Below, one piece after another: positions 51,526 through 63,780 of a DNA stretch of 64,000 bases; position 1 is the stretch's first letter, and each line of letters opens with the position of its first letter. The translations under genes were made by a program, and so were the position numbers. The notes below the pieces were generated by a model. The model was not told the origin of the DNA and did no database searches. It saw only the letters and a program-made list of their open reading frames with translations. Source of the DNA: Acridotheres tristis (Eukaryota; Chordata; Aves; Passeriformes; Sturnidae); assembly GCA_037013685.1 (NCBI GenBank), contig CM072887.1, forward strand, positions 86,014,347-86,078,346, in the 5' to 3' direction.

Positions 51526-51617
51526 TACCAGTATTTATGTGATGAAGCAGCAGAAGTCAAAAACATCACTACCACTGCTAGAGTGGATGATGGACACTGG
51601 CATAATGTACAAATTAG
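51526..51617 (+). CDS. EYS: laminin G-domain exon B (probable EYS)
   Basis: A 92-bp internal exon. Its acceptor CTGTAG ends at 51525 and the donor is ATTAG/GTAAGT, with GT at 51618. It continues exon A in phase 0 and leaves in phase 2 after 30 codons plus AG. The peptide starts YQYLCDEAAEV and ends ARVDDGHWHNVQI followed by a split arginine or serine codon. The D-D-G-x-W-H-x-V signature is the best-conserved motif of laminin G domains, lying just before the strand that leads to the ligand-binding rim. With exon A this gives about 94 residues, roughly the first half to two thirds of a 150-180 residue domain. The rest must lie on at least one later exon, which I could not find in the remaining 12.4 kb. 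The lone cysteine is within the domain rather than in an EGF module. Gene name caveats are as for exon A. Confidence 0.85.
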
Positions 51618-53699
51618 GTAAGTTCACTGTTGTCTTCTTTATCTTGTTTCAAATAATATAGAGCTTGGACAGTTAGTAAATTTCACAGATATTATAACTC
51701 ATTAACTATGATACCTGAACATGTACAGTAAAATCCTGTTATGGCTGTCTGGGCCACAACTCATCCTTGGAAAGAATGTTTAGAATTACAGTTGGACAGT
51801 GCTCATCACATCCCTAATGTGCTTAGTGGAAATAGATTTATTCTCATTGAAATAATTTACTATAGCGTACATAAACATTCAGTCAGGCAAGATGCTGCAC
51901 AGTAGCTCCAAGCTGCTCAGTCCAGGAAATTGTTGAATTTCCAACAATTACAGTGTGACTCATAGAAATAGCTTGGAAAATAAATAGATAGGCAGAAGCA
52001 GCACCATGGCTTTCATTGCTATCACTGACTTGCAACTCATAATAAGCTTTATTATTTATTTAAAAGTAACAATACTTGCAACTGAAGGAGAATAAAATGA
52101 AAAGAAAATTAGGTAGGAAAATGGAGTAGGTAGTAGGCTTTCCGTGGTTTTTGTGCATATATCTATCTAATGACCAAATGTCCATGCTCATAGAATCAAC
52201 AGCCTTGGAAGTGAAAGTTTTGGGTTCACTTTATAGGAAAGTTAGGCACCTAGTGCGTTCTCTGGGTGCCTAGTTCTTATCAGGCAGCTTAAAATAAGTC
52301 CAGTTATCTTGCCCAGCAAGAAGAAAGCAAGCTAGCTGTCTGCTTGTCTCTCAGGAGTAAGTTAGTCCTTAAAAAGTTTGTTAAGGCATGCAGAAGGAAG
52401 AAAAACTTTTTACTGGGATAGTCCTTTTATAGCTATATCTGTCCAACATTATCAAATGAAGAACTTTTGCAGGGGAACAAAGAACTTTTGCAGGGGAACA
52501 AAGAACTTTTGCAGGGGAACACTGTCTCTGTTTCCTTCTATGGGAAATGTAGTGGAATGTAAATCTATTATACTGTACCTTGCTGCCTCAGCTGTGGCAG
52601 TGAGTACTCAGTGGAGAGAATCAAAATTTGTTATTGTATTTCAATTACCATTGCTATGATAATTTTTTCCAGCAAGTTAAACCACACTCATGGTCGGGAC
52701 CACACAGTAACATACACAAATTAATGCAAGAAACAAAAACCAGTAATCCACTGGGGTTGTGCTTATCACCCAGAAAGGAACACCATAAACCAAGCCATGG
52801 TAATGGAAGCTAAAAGCAAGTGTAAGCTTCTCTATGACCAGGAAGAAATAGAACACAATACCTCTATGACACCGATAAAAGTGATTCTCTAAAATCTAAT
52901 AACATACAGAGTTCTGTTTATTTCCTGATTATAACTCTCTCTCCATATCAAAATGGAGAAAATAAATTGGAAAGTAGATTTTAGAGATGAGATATAAAGA
53001 TGATAAAATCATTAAGCAGCTTCTATATGAAAAAAGATTAATACTCACTCTGTAAGACCATTAAAGACAACTGAGAGGATCCCAAAGAAGACAAATCCCA
53101 AGAGACACAGAAATGGGATAAAGAATGGAGACATACAATTTCTAGTTACTTAGATAGTTAAAATCCATTAGAATTCAATTGTTATTCCTTTGTTGCTCAT
53201 TTTAAGAAAGATTTAAGATCCTGAAAACAGCAAAAGTATGAATACCTGAACCCTCAGTAATGTAGAAATCTCTACTAAAACAGCCTTTCCCCTGGCACTG
53301 AAGCATTCAAACTGCCATGGCACCATAATCCCTCAGATATCCACTAATTACTGTGATGTGAATACACTTATTCTATGCATTTTCCCCCTACTCCATCAAG
53401 CAGAAAATAATTTGAGTCTCTACATCAGCCCATGACAATAACCCATGATGAAAGAAGATCAACCTAATCTCTATATTTTGCTTTTCCTTTTGAGCCTACA
53501 AAGAAAGGAACTTCCTTTCATTTGTGGGAAATTATTTCAGGACAGCTCAGGAAATGGGCCATGCTTATTTGTCCTGCCAAAAAAAGAAGATATGCATGCC
53601 TTTATGGGATTTATGGGATTCAGGCTAGTTACAGAGCAATTAATAATTAATCATTCCACTCACTTTAGAAGACTGGAAATAGTTCTGGATATTGTATTA
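51618..53699. other. non-coding, start of the downstream intron
   Basis: AT-rich sequence after the GTAAGT donor. Apart from the 21-bp minisatellite inside it, no repeat family was recognised, and no continuation of the laminin G domain was found. Confidence 0.6.
52459..52521. repeat. 21-bp minisatellite, three copies
   Basis: The unit GAACTTTTGCAGGGGAACAA plus A is repeated from 52461, 52482 and 52503 with no mismatches; the third copy lacks its last bases. Because 21 is a multiple of three, an open frame runs through it encoding NFCRGTK three times, but I see no sign that the frame is a gene. Identity of the copies points to recent slippage. Confidence 0.95.
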
Positions 53700-54240
53700 A
53701 GATGACATTCTGCAGATGACACCAAGTCGTGTGTGAGCGTTGGTTGACTGGAGGGTAAGAAAGCTCTGCAGAGGGATCTGGGATCACTGAATCCATGGAT
53801 CAAGGCCAATTGTGTGAATCTTATGAAAGTGGCTGAGGGGGCCGGGGCCATTTAGCTGGGAGAAAAAGAGGCTGAAGGGAGATCTTATAGTTCCCTACAA
53901 CTCCCCGAAAAGAGGCTATAGTGAGGTGGGGGTCAGTCTCTACCCTCAATCAACAAGAAATCAAACAAGAGGAAATGGCTTCAAGTTGCACCAGGGGAGG
54001 TTTAGGTTGGATATTTGGGAAAAAAAATCTTTACAGAAAGGGTTGTGAAACACTGAAAGAGGTTGCACAGGTAAGTGGATGAGTCACCATTGCTGGAGAT
54101 ATTTAAAAATCATGTAGACATGGCAATTAGGGCTATAACTTGGTGTTGGACTTGGCAATTCTGGTTTAACAGTTGATCCTGATGGTCTTAAAGACCTTTT
54201 CCAACTCAAACAATGCTGTGATTCTATGATTCTAAGATTC
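53700..54240 (+). mobile_element. CR1 LINE fragment, about 540 bp, longest copy in window
   Basis: Sense-oriented CR1. It starts with a TTCTGCAGATGACACCAAGT segment, the decayed end of the reverse transcriptase open frame (a remnant of an A-D-D-T-K-like stretch). It continues through GAAGGGAGATCTTATAG, the GAGGAAATGGCTTCAAGTTG / CACCAGGGGAGGTTTAGGTT block near 53971, a CATTGCTGGAGATATTTAAA segment, and the 3' tail GTGATTCTATGATTCTAAGA ending near 54238. It is the most complete CR1 here but is broken by stops and 5'-truncated, so inactive. Confidence 0.94.
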
Positions 54241-57200
54241 AAGATCTTAGTGAAGTAGATGTCAGAAAGATTTGGAGTTGCTTCTCACTGTCACTTCATA
54301 CATTTTCACATGTGCTTGAGTTAATTATAAAGTATATATCCTATATATATATGCTTTACTTTTTTTTTACTTTATTGAAATTTAAATATATATCATTGAC
54401 AGTTAAGTTTGATAGTCAGTCTTGAAATATATGTTGTTTTATGAAGTTACTATTTCATTTAATCAACTGCAGTGTAATACAGCAAAATAAAGCTTAAAAT
54501 AATAGATGAAAAATTGCTGCAACTTATTCAGCAACTTTCGAGAGGTTTGCAAACATTTAATCTTCTCAGAACTGATTTTCTTTGAAATAAATAAGTTAAG
54601 TTTTGAACAATGTTATCTGGGAAACTAGTGAAGTTAAATGGGAATGTAGGAGATACTGCATATTGTAACATAGTAGATATGCTAACGGGATTTTCTTTGT
54701 TGTGCATATGTTAGGCATTATGAACAGAAATTACTAATAATAAAAAAAATTGAAAGAAAATGCTTATTTTTATTATTTAATGTAATCCTAATTGTTTGGA
54801 GCTCTTTGATGTAGTCCTGTAATGGAAAGGATTTTGTGTTTTCAATTCAGGAAAAGCAATGCATTTCAGCTGCTGAAGATAAGCCATCTTCAAAGAGCTT
54901 GCTGCCTCTAAAATATCATATTAAATGAAAGTAGACTTAAAAGTAGTAAGTGCTTTTAAATACAAGTTTAAGAACAGTGAATCGTAAATGGTGATAGTAT
55001 CTTCCTTTTCTGCTTATAGGAGAACATTTTACTGCTTACTTTATCCCCTAGAAAGAATTCCTCGTGTGAATAAAAGAAATGTCACACCATCTAATGTTTG
55101 CAAATAAACGTGCATAGTACTGCCAGACAATGTCCTTTATCCAGTTCTCTTGGTTCACCACGATATTCATGCTGAAAGAAAAATAGCAGCATTGCTGAGG
55201 TACATTTTTCATGATGATGGAATATTGTGACTACAAAAGGTGCAATAACTTAATAAATTTTGGTACAATATAAGGACTGTATTTGCTTCAAAATCTGAGA
55301 TATCTTGGATAATCTGGGTTAGGATATAACTTTTTGTGTCAGATTAATCTAATTTGTGGCATTGGCTGCTAAAACCAGCATGTTGCCAAGATTTGCCTCA
55401 GAGCAGTGCCTGACAGTCCCATTTCATGTGTGAACTACTGTAATTGTGTACTAAGCCTTTTAATACAACTTCATTGCAGCTGTTTCACTCACATTTCTGA
55501 CTACTGTTTTAGTTTTCTTAAGAATGTTAGCAGGGAAGTGAGTGAGCTGAAGTGAAAAATGGATATGGACAATACTCCACAGGGATTGGATTACTGCAGG
55601 ATATTATGAAAGGAAGGAAATCTTAGACTCAAGCACTGGAAGGTTTACATATTTGGTTTTGCAGTGAAGATATAATTTTCTTACTGGCAATGCAGAGGAT
55701 GTTCGACCACAGTCTTCTCATTCCAGCCTTTAGAAAACTGCTTCCATTAACTGCTTCAAGATTTTTCTTCTTCAATCTTTGTCATGAAAACAAGTTGATA
55801 AAATAATATGTATTGCAGAAACAAACCAAACTGCAGCAGCAATATTAGAAATTTGCCTTTTCGTGGCCCAATATTCTCCATTTCAGTACTGCTAAAAATA
55901 GTTTCTTCAATTATATGAAAAATATTTTAAATTTTAATTTTAGTCTCAGATCATAATTGTCAATTGTTTTAGCAAATTTGTCCACTTACAAATTGATTAC
56001 GCAGTAGATGTCATGAATGTAACTTCATTCTCTATTATGAGTGTATCCACTTTGAAATTTTTTCAGTTTCTGATATCATTAGGATTAAAACCTGGTGTAG
56101 GTGCTCCATCGAAACTGACTGCAGAATCTGGCAATTGCCGTTCAAAGAGTGTTTTATTCCTCTCCTTTAACTCCTAATGTCTGTAATTTGAGCTTTGCAC
56201 TAGTTACCTATAGGACTTTTAATGATTGATTGTCTTGCTTTTGAGATGTAAAAATTTTCTGATTCCTCTAGTCAGAAAAAGATCTTTCTAATCATGCCAA
56301 AATGCAGCATATGCTCACTCAGGAGCTGGTATATTGCTTGGTTTTGACAGCTTTTTATGAGAGTCTGAGATAATCCATATGGTGCAAAGTATGCTGTATT
56401 TATTATCCTTCACAACATGCTACAAACCTCATATTTTCCCTAGGGCTTTTAGGCAGGTAAGATAAGCATATGATAGATAAATGGGTAGCAAATCCTGCAG
56501 ATGCTTGTCTGTTTTGCTTGTCTTTGGTTCTTACTGTTTCATTTTTATTATAAAGTCTTACTTTTATTTTATCACAAAGGTGCAGAACTTTGACCTTCAT
56601 TTTTAGCATAACAGCAAATGGGTGAAGAAGTCACTCATCTGTTATTTAATGTACCATGTAAATGTCATATACTCTGCTTAATGAAAATATGCTTAATGGT
56701 CCATATCCTCAAAAACCAGTGTAAGTCAAAAGATATGATTAGCAATTGCTGCTCTTTAGTTAGAGAACTGTATTTAATATTTATATAATGCAGTGGTAAA
56801 TATATTCTTGATATAAAATAGCTTCAGGATCTTTTTATTTCCTTCACCTCTCCCAAGAAAGCTGTCAATGGACTTGCATCAGCTGCAAGAAGTCTAAGTA
56901 CGTGAACCCAGCAGAGTTTATCTTGTTTTATATTTGTTATCAATACAAAAAATATAGGAAGTTGCAGGACCTCTAAACTGGCCATTGACAGGGTCCTCAC
57001 AAACATATTTTCTTAGCCACTGTTGTGTTGGTCTTTTTTGTCAGTCCCTCCAAAGTGCCTAGTGTAAAACTAGGGATGAATGAAATGCAAGTGCTGACTC
57101 ATCTAATAATTTCTAATTTTTATATGGTCTGAAACTTTTCCCAGATCAGTGGAGCTTACTTGGAAAAAGTACATTATTATACTTATTCCAATTTATTTAT

Positions 57201-58107
57201 GATGTATTAACCCCAGTAATAAAGTGACATTTGTATTTTCTTAATTTCACTGTATGTTAAGTCCTAAGTAGGTCATATCTGCTACTTAATGTCCAATATG
57301 CATTGCAGAGATACTAAGTTGTGGAAAACAAACTGGCTTGAGAATATAGTTTAGAAATACAGACATTTTCATTTAATATGGAATGAAAATAATTAAAATG
57401 TTGGAAATATTGATACTGATGTCAAGACCTGGATTTGTAAAGTGGAAAATAGGAATAAGCTGATCATGAAGTATGAAGAAAATTGGAAGGATTCTTTCTT
57501 CATTTTGATTTGGGGATTTTGGACAAAGATAAAGAAATTTAATGTCAAATACATATGTTAACTATCACTATCACACAGATGAGCAGGGAAAATTAACAAT
57601 ATCCCCAAAATGGGTAGTATGAAATACTTGTGAAAGGAAAAAGATACTAACTTTGTAACAGCACAGATTGACTATTGGCACAAGTAGCTCAAAAAGTGGA
57701 CAATAATTTCTGAGGGCTGAAGATTTCTGTTACACAGTGATACTATTACTGCCCACTAGCAGAGCATTACAGTACCACAGAAATGGTAATGCTGGACTGA
57801 AGCAACAGAATCAAAGGAAATTCTGCTTTATGAACTGTGAAACTGAAGCCAAACAAGAACCAAAAAACACTAAATAGAGGAAAAGTTTTGAAATCTTGTC
57901 AGATTATATGTGTTTTTCAGTTAATTCTGCTAATGTGCACAATACAGTTAGAGAGAATTAATTTGATTAATTCGATTTTAATCTTCTCACAGATAAGTAG
58001 AGGAGGAATCAAGCTAATATATTCCCTCCTGTGACTAATTCTATTTTTTACTTTATCTCATAAGTACTTTATAATTTAAATGTACTTTAAATGTATCTTT
58101 CTATTTG
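54241..58107. other. non-coding AT-rich stretch
   Basis: No exon of the laminin G gene and no transposon recognised. A TATATATA segment lies near 54341-54351. Coding-like frames with splice sites are absent. Confidence 0.55.
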
Positions 58108-58465
58108 AGAGCTGGGGTTGTTTAGCTGCAGGGAAAGGAGTTCAGAGGAAAGGAGGTTGTAGCCAGGTGAGGTCAGTCCCTTCTCTCAAGTAACAAGAGA
58201 GGAAATGGCCTCAAATTGCACCAGGGGAAGTTTATGTTGGATATTAGGAAAAATTTCTTCGTAATATTGGTTGTTAAGCATTGGAAAAGGCTGCCAAAAG
58301 AAATGGTTGAGTCACCGTCACTGGAGATAATTTTTAAAAATTTAGAGATGGCACTTAGGGATATGGTTTACTGATGAACTTTGCAATATTAGATTAGTGG
58401 TTTGACTGGGTGATCTTAGAGGTCTTTTCCAGCCTTAATTATTGTATTATTCTATGATAATTCTC
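58108..58465 (+). mobile_element. CR1 LINE fragment, 3' end, sense orientation
   Basis: Sense CR1 of the same type as the copy at 53700: GAGAGCTGGGGTTGTTTAGC, then GAGGTCAGTCCCTTCTCTCA, GAGGAAATGGCCTCAAATTG, CACCAGGGGAAGTTTATGTT, GTCACTGGAGATAATTTTTA and the tail TTATTCTATGATAATTCT near 58450. 5'-truncated to about 350 bp and mutated. Confidence 0.93.
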
Positions 58466-61400
58466 CCTTTTTAATGAGTTAGAGTACTGTGGAAATAATG
58501 ACTCTGTAGATGCTAGAGAGCAATAGCAGCATCTCACTAAAAAACACAGATAAGAAAACTGATCCATACATAGGTTAAATAGAAGAATGCATCTATAATA
58601 TCTGCTGCTGGCAAATTATTAAAGAAAGAGATAGATAATCTATGAGTTTATATTTACCTAGTTTCCTTTTTGAATGAGCATAGATTTCTGCAGCTGAAGA
58701 TTATTTGTGTGCACAAATACCAAAAATAAATTTCAAGTAAAGTGCATCACTGCAGTCATGTTCTATTAATCTTAGATATTTTTAAAATACCAGTGAGGCT
58801 GATTTTTTTTTTTTTAGAGAACATCTTGAACTTTGATAGTAGACCTACTGTACCACAACTAAGGGTTTTACTATTCTTTGAAGTGTCTTTATTGTGAAAA
58901 ACAAAAGTATATTTTCATTCTAGATTCAGAAATTGTTTGTTGGGCTTTTTTTCCTTACTAGAAATTGCCTTTCTTTGTCTATCTTTATTATTAAAAGCAA
59001 AGAAACAACTTGTTTCTCTTTCTGACTGCTGCATATCACCAAATGCTCTGTCTGTTAGAGATATTGTCTAAATAGTTTATGTATTTGCTGGAGGCTTTTC
59101 CTCAGGACATGTCTTTAGCTGGTTCTCTGTTTAAGAGTATTTAAATCCTCTTCTATCCCATGTGATCTATACAATAATTCTTAACTTTATTGTTCATATT
59201 ATTAATTTCACAGAACATTCAAAAATTTCTTACCAGAATAACTCAAATTGCTATTTTTTTAAAATAAAGTAGCAATATTATCAGCTGAATTTTAAAATAA
59301 ATTTTAAATATGTTTTTCCTTATAAAAAGTACTAGAATGCAACAGTATCCCATTTCTGAATGGATTTTGGTTTTAGGAAATCTGACCTAACATATATAAT
59401 ACACACAATCTAGTATTTCCTTTCACACACTTAAATGCATTGAGGCCTTTGATTTTGTAATCTAAGTGATTTTAAGAACTCAAGCTTTCACATGTGAAAT
59501 AAATATATTTTATACGTTATATGCATATTTATAAGGAGTAAATCTACTATCTATAATTAAGGAAGCTTAGTGAATAAAGAAACTGTAGGTTTTAAAAAAC
59601 ATTTTATAGAACTTCTTTTTCTCTCTATGGATGAACATATGACATGATTTGAACACAACAGCATAAGGCAACATAAGCTACCATTTTTATCTAAGTTAAA
59701 ATTTCTAAAATTTCTTGGGTTTAGATTTTCAGGCCACAAGGGAGCATTTATTTGACCACCAAGGGACCACTAATTTGACCTTTTCTATATTTTAAGTGAT
59801 CAATATTTTGTTTGAAGTCTAAGAAAAACATAGACTTCAGTTAATCAAGCCCTTCTATTAAATATTTTCCTAAGATACACTTACTGTGGTCACCTCTTCC
59901 TAAACCCACAGCATTGGTGGGCAGTTTATGTATACAGATCATTCTGTCTGGCAAACTTCAGCCAGTACTTCGGTAAAAAGCTGAAAATAAAAGGTGGGTA
60001 AAGATTCCCTTCTGACCCTGCTAACCCTCTGCCTCAGGTATTGAGGTAATGCTCAGGACTGAGCCAGCAGCACAGACATATAAGAGGTGTAATTCACTCT
60101 CACCTCAAAGATCTTTTTGTCTGCTAGATACTCTTTCACCACTCTGTTATTTGAGACATGTCTGGAAAACAGAAATGAAAATAATTAGATGGTTATGTAG
60201 TGGGAGAAAAATGCTGATGGGAACTGCACATTTCATCCAGAAACCTGAAGACATACATTTTTATTAAAGTCATTTTACTGCAGCAGATATGAGGCAGCAT
60301 GAGTATTTGAAAGATGATGCAAGCAATCCTTTCTCTACTGAATAAAGCTGGATATGCAAAGAACAGGACAAGCAGTACAGCAGTCTTGTTTACTCAGACA
60401 CTGCTGTGTGAATTCTGTACGCTGTAACTCCTGCTTAGCAAGAAGGAAGCTGGCTTTCTGCTTTATCCCACATGAATCCCTTTCAGTCAGAATTATCTGG
60501 AGGCAGGAAGACTGCACCTCTTCTGAAAGCAAATAAGCTTTTTCTCCCTGAAGGGCAGGAGGGAGCTTGCAGAGTCTGCAGCAGCAGAACAGACAGAAAA
60601 TTCTGAAGAAAAGAAAACTGAGTCTGCCTGCTATAGGCGGCAAGCAATAAGGTGAGCCTTGTAAGGCCATGCAAAGAAGATTTTGTTTAGGACCAAATGT
60701 ATCTAGTAGAAAAATTATTTCAAGATAGAGAATAATTTTGTTTTCAAGGTTTTTATCTAATCACACTTTATTGCTACATTTTCATTATTAAAAAAATTAA
60801 CCTTTTAAGAATCTAGTGATGAGCTAAATGAAGTCTATCCTTACAGAGGGGGATCATGTCTTTTTGGATAAGTTACTCTAACAAAAGGGAGACAACTCAG
60901 AATACCTCCAAAGGGACACTTCTGGCCTCAAAAGGCTTGGACTTTTTTCCATGTTTAAACCGCTATTCTTCTTCTTTCTTTGTTTGGCTATTGACTCATG
61001 CCTCCAGGACTCATATAAGGTTCTTTGCCTAAGCTACCATTCAAACCACACCTGTAACTATATAAGATGCCAGTGAGATTATCCAGGCTCCAAGATATCT
61101 ACTGTGTATATGCACAGCTCTCCACTAACTTCAGAATTTCTTTAAAATGCTAGCTTAAAGGTTGTCTTCTTAAAATGATCAATTTAACTTTCTTTCAGAA
61201 ATCAAATTTCTGCCAGTAAACAATCATGGGGTTACACTGCTACAGGCTGATACTCCTTTTGAACTGTGTAGGAAAGATCTTGGTCCTGCATTGCCAGGCA
61301 TGGCACAATACCTTTTGCTATTCTGAAGTCACTACCAAAATACTTTCTTTGTTCAGCAAGAATTAAGATTTCACAGAGAAAGGAATAGTGGAAATGGATT

Positions 61401-63186
61401 AAACCTAGAAATTATGTCAGAGAAACTTGACATTCATATCTTTTGTATCTTGCATTTAGTTTCCAGAAATTGGGAATAATGAAAGCAGAATTTCTGCTTA
61501 CATAGCTGTCTGAGTACAGGAAAAAAACCCCACCCTGCACTGGTCAAGTCTTCTACTAAAACAAAAGCTTAAAACTTATGGCATTTTTTTCAGCTAAGTA
61601 ATATTATTTTATTTTGCCTCAATGCAATATTAAAAAAATAATAATCTTAATTGAAATCAAAACCCATTATGAAATCAAAGCTCAAGATGTAGCACTTATT
61701 TTTTAATTTTCCAGAGTGGAAAATTAAAAGAGTGGCTATTTTTCACAAACCTCTTACGAATTAGCAGAGAATAAGCAACTTCCTTTTCCTAGTAATGTCA
61801 TTGAACACAATGTATTTAATTATACTAAATTGATCCTAATAACAGTTAATAGTGATATAATACCACCAATTAGCTTGACATAAACTGTTGTTTTACAGCC
61901 TCTAAAAGATAAAAGCTTACTTAGTCATGCTACATCGTGGGTACAAATCATATTCTACATGTTCTCAGAACTCTACCTTAAAGCACATACTCAGACAGTA
62001 AAATTCAAAATCATGCAAGTGACAAATCTGTGGTATATTGTGATGTTTTCCTTCTCCTATTGCTTAACTAAAAAAAAAAAAAAGCAAAAAATGCTTCTGT
62101 CATAGATTTAGATCTCAAAAGAGATAATTAATGTCTCATAAGAATTAAAATTTTCTATTTTATCTTCTGAAGCAGCTTATCGCAGGGACAGAAACATAAA
62201 AACAGTAAAATAGGACTATAATAACAGGCCAATAACAATATATCAGGCTTTGTTCTGTATAATTTTCTATGGGACATCAAAGGGTACTTATGGATATTAA
62301 AAGTGAATTCAGTGTTATGTGGCTGCTTTGGCCACATGTCAAAAGCAACTTATATAGAACTTATATATATAACTTATATTAAGGAGAACGCAGATAGGGT
62401 ATGGAGATCAGAAATAATGTTGGCCTGCAGAGCTGATGTAACTATGAATTCCCACAGTGTAACTATTTTTTTAAATTAAAAACAGTCTTTAAAATTCACT
62501 CTAAATTACAGTGTTGCAAGTCTAAATCCAGTTCCAAAATTTCTGCTATCTGAATACTTGAATAGAGTACTCTCATTTGTGCCAAACTTTTCCCTAAGTG
62601 ACACATCTACAACAACTTTAAATAAGTGCATATAGTTTTTTAAGTTTAATTTCTGTAGGTAGTAGTATGATACGAGCACCAAGAAACTAGAAGCAGGAAA
62701 CTGCAAAGACAGAAAAGGCCAGAGGAATAGATAGTTGTTTTTTCTTTAGCTATATCTATCGTAGTAAATTAAAATAAAATCTGAAGGTTAGTCTCTGGAC
62801 TGAGGCCAACTGGCACTTCTGAGGTCATGTCTATAAAAATTTTAATGGTAAAATAGTTTGGTAAGGTGAGTTAGAAATTATTTCTGAATTGCAGTAACCA
62901 GTGAACTTCATAAATTTCAAAATAGAGGATAATATCTAACTTCCATAGTAACAGAAACAATGATGACTTTGTAAAAATACAGATGATTCCATCAGAATCA
63001 GAGTTTGAACTCAAGCTGTGGACTTTAGTGTAGCAGTGCAAGCGTAACTTCTGTGAAAAGAATAGGGGGTACTATCTTTATTTATTTCTTAGGATATGAA
63101 ATAAAGTTCATTTCTTCCCTCCCTTGTATTATTCGAGAAGTTTGCATCATTAGCTTCATTGTTCTTATTTGTTTAGTTATATCACA
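58466..63186. other. non-coding AT-rich stretch
   Basis: About 4.7 kb, strongly AT-rich between 59160 and 59600. A candidate exon at 60559-60651 has splice-like ends and a matching phase but an encoded sequence unlike a laminin G domain, and was rejected. A T13 run near 58803-58815 and an A13 run near 62070-62083 are simple tracts. Confidence 0.5.
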
Positions 63187-63236
63187 GTTAAATCTAAGAC
63201 CAGACCAAAAAGTTAATTCTAAGACCAGACCAAGAA
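63187..63236. repeat. 25-bp tandem duplication
   Basis: Two adjacent copies (63187-63211 and 63212-63236) sharing TCTAAGACCAGACCAA with two mismatches over 25 bp. A local duplication of no known role. Confidence 0.9.
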
Positions 63237-63537
63237 ATTAGCTTCAGGCCCAGGAAGTATGATATCAGAGAAATGAGAAAAAGCATTTTGTTGACTAATT
63301 AGTTCATCTGCAACATGGAAGTGTGTGTTTCCTGGTGTCTCAGTAGGGAAAAGTCAGCACCCATGGTCTAAAATTATGCATTTTACTGAAAAGTGAAAAT
63401 GCAATGACTGTGAGTGAACTGGTATATAGCCTATCTAAATAAATGTACTGCTGAAAATAAGAGATTCTGTCCTATTCTGTAAATGTTATTAGTATGGAAT
63501 TGCTGAGGTTTATTTTTTGCTGAAGGAATTTGTCTTA

Positions 63538-63780
63538 GGATTGTAGAATTTTCGGGTATTTTGGGCCAAAAGGGACTTCAGGAGGTCTTTGGCCCAACCT
63601 CCTGCTCAAAGTAGGGCCAGCCAAGGTCAGAACAGGTTGCTCGGTGCTTTATTCATCAGATTTTGAAAACCTCCAACACTGAAACCTGCAGAACTTTCTG
63701 AATAGAGAGGTACAGATGTTCCATTTCTAAAGTTTTCTCAAACACCCTTGAAAAGCCATAAGATTCAAAACCAGTGCTAG
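63538..63780 (-). mobile_element. old CR1 LINE fragment, 3' end, truncated
   Basis: Reverse-strand CR1 with the GGGACTTCAGGAGGTCTTTG block near 63571, GCCCAACCTCCTGCTCAAAG near 63592 and GGGCCAGCCAAGGTCAGAAC near 63614, in the usual order for older CR1 subfamilies, followed by a decayed segment. The tail itself (GGATTGTAGAATTTTCGGGT) is mutated, suggesting greater age. The far boundary is uncertain. Confidence 0.87.

Noticed and set aside
60559..60651. Candidate third exon: acceptor-like CCCTGAAGGGCAG, 93-bp open stretch in the correct phase, donor AAG/GTGAGC.
   Set aside because: The encoded stretch is rich in E, A, K and R (for example RELAESAAAEQTENSEE) and lacks the strand pattern expected after the laminin G HWHNV motif. 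The phase match alone has a one-in-three chance.
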